Assembly (NCBI GenBank): GCA_951828585.1
Contig: OX639991.1
Span: 4,260,001 to 4,324,000, forward strand
Source: Longimicrobiales bacterium
GTDB lineage: Bacteria; Gemmatimonadota; Gemmatimonadetes; Longimicrobiales; Gaopeijiaceae
Direction: 5' to 3'
Length of the DNA stretch: 64,000 nucleotides
Made by a program: the position numbers and the translations under genes. Shown piece by piece: positions 57,787 to 64,000 of the stretch (position 1 is the stretch's first letter; the number at the start of each line of letters is the position of its first letter). Under the pieces are notes generated by a model. That model saw only the letters and a program-made list of their open reading frames with translations. It searched no databases and was not told the DNA's origin.

Positions 57787-59046
57787 ATGTCGAGCGACAA
57801 GCATCTTCGCTGCAGCTTCTGCGGCAAGTCGAAGGAGTCGGTCAAGAAGTTCATCTCCGGCCCCTCGGTCTACATCTGCAACGAGTGCATCTCGCTCTGC
57901 AACGAGATCCTCGCAGAGGAAGAGGAGCGCGAGGGACAGGACGCTGCAGAGACTACACTTACACCACGTGAAATCAAGGATTTTCTCGACGACTACGTGA
58001 TCGGCCAGGAGCAGGCGAAGCGCTCGCTCGCGGTCGCGGTCTACAATCACTACAAGCGCGTGCACGGCCATGGCTCGCTCGACGACATCGAGATCGACAA
58101 GGCCAACGTCCTGCTGGTGGGATCCACGGGGGTCGGGAAGACGCTGCTGGCGCAGACGCTGGCGCGGGTGCTGCAGGTCCCCTTCACCATCGCCGACGCC
58201 ACTACGCTGACCGAGGCCGGCTACGTCGGCGAGGACGTGGAGAACATCCTGGTGCGGCTGCTGCAGGCCGCGGACTTCAACCTGGGCGACTGCGAGAAGG
58301 GAATCGTCTACATCGACGAACTCGACAAGATCGCGCGCAAGTCCGAGAACCCGTCGATCACGCGGGACGTTTCGGGCGAGGGCGTGCAGCAGGCGCTCCT
58401 CAAGATCCTCGAGGGCACGGTGGCGAGCGTGCCTCCACAGGGAGGACGCAAGCATCCCCAGCAGGAGTACATCCAGATCGACACGCGCGCCATCCTGTTC
58501 ATCTGCGGCGGCGCCTTCGAGGGACTCGACAAGATCGTCGAGACGCGGATGGGCAAGCGCCAGATCGGGTTCGGCGAAGAGGAGGACACGGGCACCGAGA
58601 CCGCGGACAACGGCTACGACCCCGACGACGATCCCCTGACCTGCCTGGAGCCGGAGGACCTGCAGCGGTTCGGGCTGATCCCCGAGCTGGTGGGCCGCCT
58701 GCCCGTCACCGTGGCGCTGGAGGATCTCGACGAAGGGGCTCTGGTGCGCATCCTGCGGGAGCCCAGGAACGCGCTCGTCAAGCAGTACCAGAAGATGTTC
58801 GAACTGGAGGGCATCGGGCTGACCTTCGACCCCGGCGCCCTCAAGGAGATCGCCCGGCGGACCTTCACGCGGGGAACCGGCGCGCGCGGACTGCGCGCCG
58901 TCATGGAGAGCATCATGCGGGACGTGATGTTCGAACTGCCGTCGCGCGACGACGTGCGGGAGGTGGTGGTCACCCCCGAATGCGCATCCGGCAGCGTTCC
59001 GCCACTGCTCGTCCTGAGGCCCGAGGCACAACGGAAGGAAGCCTAG
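57787..59046 (+). CDS. clpX: ATP-dependent Clp protease ATP-binding subunit ClpX
   Basis: AAA+ unfoldase that feeds ClpP; 419 residues. The N-terminal Zn-binding domain has [18 protein letters not shown] and CNECISLC (about 10-41). Walker A GSTGVGKT, Walker [21 protein letters not shown], the sensor region and the ClpP-binding IGF loop (RQIGFG) are present. After IGFG an unusually acidic stretch ([20 protein letters not shown]) is inserted compared with E. coli. Normal C-terminal sensor 2. Confidence 0.97.
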   Translation: MSSDKHLRCSFCGKSKESVKKFISGPSVYICNECISLCNEILAEEEEREGQDAAETTLTPREIKDFLDDYVIGQEQAKRSLAVAVYNHYKRVHGHGSLDDIEIDKANVLLVGSTGVGKTLLAQTLARVLQVPFTIADATTLTEAGYVGEDVENILVRLLQAADFNLGDCEKGIVYIDELDKIARKSENPSITRDVSGEGVQQALLKILEGTVASVPPQGGRKHPQQEYIQIDTRAILFICGGAFEGLDKIVETRMGKRQIGFGEEEDTGTETADNGYDPDDDPLTCLEPEDLQRFGLIPELVGRLPVTVALEDLDEGALVRILREPRNALVKQYQKMFELEGIGLTFDPGALKEIARRTFTRGTGARGLRAVMESIMRDVMFELPSRDDVREVVVTPECASGSVPPLLVLRPEAQRKEA

Positions 59047-59122
59047 GCGGCCCGTGGACAAAGTCCCCCCAGCCCGGCGCCTCGCCGCTCTCGGTGCACG
59101 GGCGGCTTTATCCACGGACCGC
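59047..59122. repeat. Dispersed palindromic repeat between clpX and lon
   Basis: Seventeen-base arms GCGGCCCGTGGACAAAG (59047-59063) and CTTTATCCACGGACCGC (59106-59122), with two mismatches, enclose the CAGCCCGGCGCCTCGCCGCT block that is repeated in the atpI 3' end. The whole 76-bp unit looks like a REP/MITE. It lies in the short gap before lon, ending 13 bp before the lon ATG. Confidence 0.65.
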
Positions 59123-59135
59123 TAGCGACAGCGCC

Positions 59136-61553
59136 ATGGCCACCCTGAACCGGCTCGACGGCACCTTCGAAGTCCCCGCCGAGTTGCCGGTCATCGCACT
59201 TCGCGATCTGGTCTTTTTTCCGTACATGGTGGTGCCGCTGCTGATCGGGCGGGCGCCTTCGGTGGCCGCGCTGGAGGAGGCGCGGGAAGAGGAGGGGCTC
59301 GCGCTGCTGGTCGCGCAGAGTGACGCGACGGTGGACGAACCCGGGCGCGACGATCTCTACGGCGCCGGGACGGTGATCCGGGTCGTGCAGGTGTCGCACC
59401 TGGCCGACGGGACGGCGCGGGTGGTGATGGAGGGGATGGGACGGGCCCGGGTCGAGCGCTTCCTGCCTTCCGAAGCGGGCTTTCGCGCCGAGGTCGCGCT
59501 TCTGACCGAGTGGGAATTCGAGTCCGACTCGCCCGAGGACCCGCAGCTGCAGGCGCTGGCTGCCACGGTCTCGAGGATGTTCCGTGAGTATGTGCGGCTC
59601 TCGGCCAGGATCCCCAACGAGGTGATCGCCGCCGCCGCCGAGATCTCGGACCGCGTGCGCCTCACCCACCTGATCGCGGGACACCTGCTGATCGGCGCCT
59701 CGGAGAAGCAGGAGCTGCTGGAGCAGACCGATACCGCGACCCGCTTCGAGATTCTGCGCGAGCTGCTCATGCGGGAGGTCGAGATCCTGCGCATCCAGGA
59801 GAAGCTGGACGAACAGATCCGGCTCCAGTCGGACGAAGGCCGTCCCCGGATCCCCCTCGAGGAGCAGATCGAATCGCTGATCCCCGAGCCGGGCGGCACC
59901 GACCCGGAATGGGACCAGCTGGAACGCAAGATCGGCCACACACCCCTGACCACCGAGGCCAGGGACCGTGTCGACAAGGAATTCGAGCGGCTGCGCAAGC
60001 TGAACCCGGTCGCGCCGGAGGCCGCGGTGATCCGCAGCTACCTGGACTGGATCCTGGCGCTGCCGTGGGAGCGGGAGACGGCGGACAGCCTGGACGTGGG
60101 CCGTGCCGAAGGTGTCCTGGAAGGGGAGCACTACGGGCTGGAAGAGGTCAAGGAGCGGATCCTGGACCATATCGCGGTGCTCTCGCTGGTGGGGAAGCTG
60201 CAGGGGCCGATCCTGTGTCTGGTGGGGCCGCCGGGGGTGGGAAAGACGTCGCTGGGGCGCAGCATTGCACGGTGTCTGAAGCGGGAATTCGTGCGGATGA
60301 GCCTGGGAGGCGTGCGCGACGAAGCCGAGATCCGGGGCCACCGCCGCACCTATGTGGGGGCGCTGCCCGGCCGCGTGCTCCAGGGGATCCGGAAGAGCGG
60401 CTCGAGGAACCCGGTCTTTCTGCTTGACGAGGTCGACAAACTGGCCCGGGACTTCCACGGCGATCCCGGCGCGGCCTTGCTGGAGGTTCTCGATCCCGAA
60501 CAGAACCGCGCCTTCACCGACCACTACCTCGAGCTGGAGTTCGACCTCTCCAGCGTCCTGTTCATCGCCACCGCGAACACCCTGGGAGAGATTCCGGGAC
60601 CTCTGCGCGACCGCATGGAGGTGATCCGGCTGCCCGGATACCTCGACACGGAGAAGAAGGTGATCGCGCGGCAGTTCCTGTGGCCCAAGCAGGTCGCGCG
60701 CCACGGACTGGAGCCGTTCGCGCCCGAGATTGCGGGGGACGCGATCGACCTGATCGTGGCCGAGTACACGCGCGAGGCGGGCGTGCGCGAGCTGGAGCGG
60801 AGGCTGTCGAGGGTGGCCCGCAAGCTGGCGCGTGGCGTCGCGACCGGCGAGTTGCGGGATCCGCGGCGCGTGGAGGCGGCGGACCTGAAGGAGTTGCTGG
60901 GACCGCCGGTGCACCTGCCGCCGAGCCGCGAGGAGGGCGTGGACCGCTCGGGAATCGCCTGCGGGCTGGCGTGGACGGCGGCCGGCGGCGAGGTGATGGA
61001 GGTCGAGGTGGCGGTGGTGCCGGGATCGGGGAAGATCCAGCTGACCGGCACGCTGGGCGATGTGATGAAGGAGTCGGCGTTCGCGGCGGTCACCTACGCG
61101 CGGTCGCGGGCGAGCCGGCTGGGACTGCCCGAGCAGTTCCACAGGGAGGTCGACATCCACATCCACATCCCCGAGGGGGCGACGCCCAAGGACGGCCCCT
61201 CGGCCGGGATCACGATCGCGGTGGCGCTGATCTCGGCGCTGACCGACACCCCCACCCGGGCGGATCTGGCGATGACCGGCGAAATCACGCTGCGGGGGCG
61301 TGTCCTCGTCGTGGGCGGGATCAAGGAGAAGGCGGTGGCGGCGCTGCGCGGCGGGATCCGGCGCGTGCTGCTCCCCGCGAAGAACGTGACGGACATCGAG
61401 CGGCTTCCGGACGAGGTGCGCACGGGGGTGGCGTTCGTGCCGGTCGAGACGATGGACACGGTGCTGCGCGAGGCGCTGGTGGGGGGGCGGGGGCGGGCGA
61501 GTCGGGGGCAAGAGGCGGCGGCCGTTCACGGGGCGGGTGCGCAGCCTTCCTGA
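59136..61553 (+). CDS. lon: ATP-dependent protease Lon
   Basis: An 805-residue cytoplasmic AAA+ protease. N-terminal LON substrate domain (about 10-210; LPVIALRDLVFFPYMVVPLL), coiled-coil linker, AAA+ module (Walker A GPPGVGKTSLGRSIARCLKR, Walker B NPVFLLDEVDKLARDF), then the protease domain with catalytic Ser in TPKDGPSAGITIA and Lys in VGGIKEKAVAALRGG. Start at the ATG of MATLNRLDG. The Gly-rich C-terminus is slightly extended. Confidence 0.97.
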   Translation: MATLNRLDGTFEVPAELPVIALRDLVFFPYMVVPLLIGRAPSVAALEEAREEEGLALLVAQSDATVDEPGRDDLYGAGTVIRVVQVSHLADGTARVVMEGMGRARVERFLPSEAGFRAEVALLTEWEFESDSPEDPQLQALAATVSRMFREYVRLSARIPNEVIAAAAEISDRVRLTHLIAGHLLIGASEKQELLEQTDTATRFEILRELLMREVEILRIQEKLDEQIRLQSDEGRPRIPLEEQIESLIPEPGGTDPEWDQLERKIGHTPLTTEARDRVDKEFERLRKLNPVAPEAAVIRSYLDWILALPWERETADSLDVGRAEGVLEGEHYGLEEVKERILDHIAVLSLVGKLQGPILCLVGPPGVGKTSLGRSIARCLKREFVRMSLGGVRDEAEIRGHRRTYVGALPGRVLQGIRKSGSRNPVFLLDEVDKLARDFHGDPGAALLEVLDPEQNRAFTDHYLELEFDLSSVLFIATANTLGEIPGPLRDRMEVIRLPGYLDTEKKVIARQFLWPKQVARHGLEPFAPEIAGDAIDLIVAEYTREAGVRELERRLSRVARKLARGVATGELRDPRRVEAADLKELLGPPVHLPPSREEGVDRSGIACGLAWTAAGGEVMEVEVAVVPGSGKIQLTGTLGDVMKESAFAAVTYARSRASRLGLPEQFHREVDIHIHIPEGATPKDGPSAGITIAVALISALTDTPTRADLAMTGEITLRGRVLVVGGIKEKAVAALRGGIRRVLLPAKNVTDIERLPDEVRTGVAFVPVETMDTVLREALVGGRGRASRGQEAAAVHGAGAQPS

Positions 61554-61560
61554 GTAAAGC

Positions 61561-61601
61561 AAACATTACATTTGTCATGTACAGTTTACATTTTGTCACT
61601 C
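61561..61601. repeat. Dispersed 41-bp repeat, copy B
   Basis: AACATTACATTTGTCATGTA opens a block that aligns along its whole length with 38950-38990, with one single-base gap and a few substitutions. Both copies hold two TTACATT-TGTCA-like 13-mers 20 bp apart. It lies just after lon and 16 bp before the engB start, so it may act on engB transcription. Confidence 0.6.
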
Positions 61602-61617
61602 GGACGGACCGACCGTC

Positions 61618-62223
61618 GTGATCATCCGCAGCGTGGAGTTCATGGGCTCGGTGGTCTCGAACGACCAGCCCTTCCCCGGGGATCTGCCCCAGGTCGCCTT
61701 CGCCGGCCGTTCCAACGTGGGCAAGTCGTCGCTGATCAACCGGGTGCTGGGGAGGCCCCGGCGGGGGGTGGCGCGGGTGTCGGCGTCGCCCGGCAAGACC
61801 CAGGCGCTCAACTTCTACGAGGTCAACCGGTCGTTCTTCCTGGTGGATCTGCCGGGGTCGGGGTACGCGAAGGCGCCGAAGGCGGTGCGGGAGGCGTGGC
61901 GGGTGCTGGTGCGGGGCTACCTGGCCGGGAGCGAGCAGCTGCGCGGCGTGGTTTACCTGGTGGACTCGCGGCACGCGCCTACCGCGGGGGACCTGGAGTT
62001 CGTGGGGTATCTGGCGGAGACGGGGGTGCCGATGTTGATTGCGCTTACCAAGGTGGACAAGCTGAAGGCGAGGGACCGGGAGAAGGGGGTTGCACGCCGG
62101 GTGACGGAGCAGCTGGGTGTATCGGAGGACCAGGTCGTGGCGAGTTCGGCCCGTACCGGGGAGGGGTCGGAGGAACTGTTGGATGCCATCGCGGCGCTGC
62201 TGGAAATGGAGGAAGGATCGTGA
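61618..62223 (+). CDS. engB: Ribosome-biogenesis GTPase EngB/YsxC
   Basis: A 201-residue TrmE-Era-EngA-like GTPase for 50S assembly. It starts at GTG (MIIRSVEFMGSV). G1 AGRSNVGKSSLINRV, G2/switch I ASPGKTQALNFYEV, G3 VDLPGSGYAKA, G4 TKVDKLKA and G5 SSARTGEGSEE are all present. lon-engB adjacency is common. Confidence 0.94.
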   Translation: MIIRSVEFMGSVVSNDQPFPGDLPQVAFAGRSNVGKSSLINRVLGRPRRGVARVSASPGKTQALNFYEVNRSFFLVDLPGSGYAKAPKAVREAWRVLVRGYLAGSEQLRGVVYLVDSRHAPTAGDLEFVGYLAETGVPMLIALTKVDKLKARDREKGVARRVTEQLGVSEDQVVASSARTGEGSEELLDAIAALLEMEEGS

Positions 62224-62900
62224 GTTGGATTGGTTGGTTGGAGAGTGGGATGGTGGGCTGTGGCGGCGTTCGTCGGGGGGTGGTGATGTTGGTTGGCCTG
62301 GGAGTGGCGGGGTGGGCGGGATGCGCGCCCGCTGCAGCGCCCGGAATGGTGGGCGGGCCGGTCGCGGAGCCGCGCCGGGTGGAGCGGGTGGATCCGGCCC
62401 GCTCGGGTTTGCTCACGCAGGAGCAGATCTCGGTGCGGCTGAGCGCCGGGTCGCTTCGGATCGAAGTCACGCCCCTGGCGGCTTGGGTGCTCGAGACCGC
62501 GGCCCCCGACACGCGCGACCGGCTGGTCCGAATCGCCGAAGCGCACGCACCGGAGATGGCCCGCCGTACGGGGATCTCGCAGCCCGTGCTCTTCCTGGTG
62601 TCGCTGTCGAGCCGGCAGCAGGGGACCGTGTTTCAGCCGGACGACCTGCACATGGTGTCGCGCGGATTGCGGGAGCGGCCGCTGGCGATTCGTGCGATCA
62701 CCCCAGGGTGGGGGAGCGGGCGGCTCTCGCAGCAGGCCAGTGAGATCGCGGTGTACGCCTACGGAGACGGTCTGGACCTTACGCGGGAACTGACGGTGGC
62801 CTACCAGGGGGTGGAGGATTCGTCATGGTCGAGGAAGGTGGTGGCGATCGAGGCCGAGCGGGGAAGGATCGGGCGTTCCCGGTCCGTGGATCAGAGCTGA
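62220..62900 (+). CDS. Putative lipoprotein, unknown function
   Basis: A GTG overlapping the engB stop by 4 bp starts a 226-residue protein. After a hydrophobic segment comes a lipobox (VGLGVAGWAGC), so it is probably a lipoprotein of the outer or inner membrane. The rest has an alpha/beta look (GSLRIEVTPLAAWVLETAAP, QPVLFLVSLSSRQQGTVFQP) with no recognised motif. The frame is open upstream inside engB, but that is a shadow. Function unknown. Confidence 0.65.
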   Translation: MSWIGWLESGMVGCGGVRRGVVMLVGLGVAGWAGCAPAAAPGMVGGPVAEPRRVERVDPARSGLLTQEQISVRLSAGSLRIEVTPLAAWVLETAAPDTRDRLVRIAEAHAPEMARRTGISQPVLFLVSLSSRQQGTVFQPDDLHMVSRGLRERPLAIRAITPGWGSGRLSQQASEIAVYAYGDGLDLTRELTVAYQGVEDSSWSRKVVAIEAERGRIGRSRSVDQS

Positions 62901-62903
62901 CCG

Positions 62904-63356
62904 GTGGGTAAGCTCCTGGGAGGGCTCACCCTGCTGGCCGTGGCCCTGTTCATGGTGGTCGGGTTTCTGCGCGCGGATGTGAATCCGGCCGCGCTGAGCA
63001 CGATGGTCGCGCTCTTGATCGGGGCCGGTCTGCCGGCGGTCGGGCGCGGCTGGTTGCTGGCGCGACACTTCGGGGTCGGACGCCGCATCGGCCGCAGGCG
63101 GGAGGAACTGCGCCGTGACACGCTCGAAGCCGAGATCCTCAAGATGGCGGAGAGGCACGGCGGTCGGATCACGGCTGTTGAAGTGGCAGGGGAGCTGGCC
63201 GTGCCGGCCACGACGGCGGAGGAGCTTGTCAACGAACTGATGAGGCGGGAATTGGCCGAGATCGAGATCACGGACTCGGGTCTGCTGGTGCATGCGTTTC
63301 ACGACTTGCAACACCTCTCCGAGAAGGAAACCGCGCGGGGGCTGCTCGATCCATGA
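62904..63356 (+). CDS. Membrane protein with C-terminal winged-helix-like domain
   Basis: A 150-residue protein starting at a GTG (MGKLLGGLTLLAVALFMVVG). Two transmembrane helices (about 5-22 and 30-54) are followed by a cytoplasmic basic stretch and a helical domain (EAEILKMAERHGGRITAVEV, TAEELVNELMRRELAEIEIT) that resembles a winged helix. No family name can be given. It lies 3 bp after the putative lipoprotein gene and overlaps the next frame by 4 bp. Confidence 0.6.
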   Translation: MGKLLGGLTLLAVALFMVVGFLRADVNPAALSTMVALLIGAGLPAVGRGWLLARHFGVGRRIGRRREELRRDTLEAEILKMAERHGGRITAVEVAGELAVPATTAEELVNELMRRELAEIEITDSGLLVHAFHDLQHLSEKETARGLLDP

Positions 63357-63556
63357 GGAAGACCGCTCGTGGCGAGGAGACCGCTGGCCCCGTGACCGAG
63401 ACGCGCTGGCCGTGCCCCGTCTGCCTCGGGGTGAAGATGGAGCGCGCGGCCCCTGAAATACAACCGCATGGGGTACCAGCCCTGGCCTACGTTCCCGGGG
63501 TCGAAGGCACTAAGTGGTCGGCGGGCTGGACCTCGGGAGACCGCTTCACCATGTAG
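63353..63556 (+). CDS. Doubtful 67-residue frame beginning like a Zn ribbon
   Basis: The ATG overlaps the upstream stop (ATGA), which supports translation. WPCPVCLGVKMER looks like the first half of a TFIIB-type zinc ribbon, but the second Cys pair is absent. From about 63450 the sequence has no family character. It may be a gene truncated by a rearrangement near 63450, or not a gene at all. Confidence 0.35.
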   Translation: MRKTARGEETAGPVTETRWPCPVCLGVKMERAAPEIQPHGVPALAYVPGVEGTKWSAGWTSGDRFTM

Positions 63557-63772
63557 GTCTTGCAAGCCTCGAAGAAACCGCGCAGCCAGGTCGCCTGCCC
63601 GCTCTTAGCATACGGCAACCTCTTCGGCGGCAACCGAATCGAACCCCCAACGAGAACACCCGCCCAGGTGGGCCTCCCGATTGCTCCGGGGTTGGCCCGC
63701 CGAAGCTTCACGCGCCCGGCAACCCGGCGCCTCCGAGCCGAAACCTGCCGCTCCAAGATCATCCCGGCAGAC
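63557..63772. other. Unresolved stretch near the right edge
   Basis: Both strands have open frames, but none has a ribosome site or recognisable motif. The minus-strand frame 63487-63762 is Arg-rich and shadow-like. I see no repeat or tRNA. It may be non-coding or the trace of a rearrangement that truncated the frame at 63353. Confidence 0.3.
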
Positions 63773-64000
63773 TCAGTTCGGTGTCCTGCGGGGCAGACCG
63801 CGGCTCACGAGGACCTCGGCTCCCCGGTCCTGTGCGGCTGCTTGGCCGGCCAGCGCGGCTGCCCGCCCGGCGGCAGCCTCGCCACGAAGAACCGAGCGGA
63901 TGCGGCCCGTCGCGCGGTCGATGACGATCGCCATCGGGTTGTTGGTCTCGCCGTTGAGTTCGGCCGTGCGCTCCGGCCCCGACAGCACGACGCGGTCGAG
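63773..64000 (-). CDS. C-terminal end of an unidentified protein, cut by the right edge
   Basis: The minus-strand frame is open to the window edge and ends with a TGA at 63773. The visible 75 residues contain LNGETNNPMAIVIDRATGRI and an Ala/Gly-rich helix (GEAAAGRAAALAGQAAAQ). The start is outside the window. No family is recognised. Confidence 0.5.
   Translation of the reverse strand, partial: LDRVVLSGPERTAELNGETNNPMAIVIDRATGRIRSVLRGEAAAGRAAALAGQAAAQDRGAEVLVSRGLPRRTPN

Noticed and set aside
55822-59115. Minus-strand open frame of 1097 codons antisense to tig/clpP/clpX
   Set aside because: Low-complexity Arg/Ser-rich shadow. The three genes on the other strand are unambiguous.
61572-62900. 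A 442-residue protein starting before engB
   Set aside because: Its first half is an out-of-frame reading of engB. The lipoprotein starts at 62220.

Overview
The window is GC-rich chromosomal DNA from a free-living, aerobic, diderm bacterium. I infer a member of the Gemmatimonadota or a close relative. The grounds are the long co-directional housekeeping operons, outer-membrane and beta-propeller proteins, a five-step HutF-type histidine pathway, and the tRNA-Leu-tig-clpP-clpX-lon-engB order. No rRNA gene or taxonomic marker was compared, so this placement is an inference.

Layout. 1-1.1 kb: an ISNCY-type transposase running off the left edge. 1.4-2.6 kb: a secreted protein with a very basic tail. 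2.7-11.5 kb: the histidine-utilisation locus. It has divergent hutI and hutF, an IS110 element with a truncated neighbour, then the operon [AhpD-like selenoprotein]-hutH-hutU. 11.6-16.2 kb: a secreted FG-GAP/choice-of-anchor-B protein, tRNA-Cys and tRNA-Gly, and a predicted outer-membrane protein. 16.2-23.8 kb: rny-folD-xseA-xseB-ispA-nadK-recN (minus strand). 24-31.3 kb: infC-rpmI-rplT-pheS-pheT-coiled coil-zapA followed by a SoxC-like/cytochrome c pair (minus strand). 31.4-39.8 kb: the complete ATP synthase operon atpZ-I-B-E-F-H-A-G-D-C plus a PHP phosphoesterase (minus strand), preceded by a Rex-like operator. 40-50 kb: MoxR ATPase, CNNM/CBS protein, gamma carbonic anhydrase fused to a Zn ribbon, ALDH7, prepilin peptidase, TrmH/SpoU methyltransferase, thiD, purine nucleoside phosphorylase and a NupC nucleoside transporter. 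50.1-51.5 kb: a decayed accessory patch with relics of higBA, alpA, DUF3800 and the ISNCY transposase. 51.6-63.4 kb: proteostasis genes dnaK, degP/htrA, tRNA-Leu, tig, clpP, clpX, lon and engB, then two envelope proteins. The right edge is poorly resolved.

The clearest non-routine signal is at 10864-11490. There an in-frame TGA sits exactly where an AhpD-family peroxidase has the second Cys of its CxxC motif, with a plausible bacterial SECIS hairpin just downstream. The gene is almost certainly a selenoprotein read as one 208-residue chain, not two fragments. Other points worth checking are the Rex-like operator of the atp operon, the AUC start and leader terminator of infC, three copies of an unassigned palindrome before dnaK, a candidate bridge-RNA region in front of the IS110 transposase, and dispersed repeats near atpI and lon.
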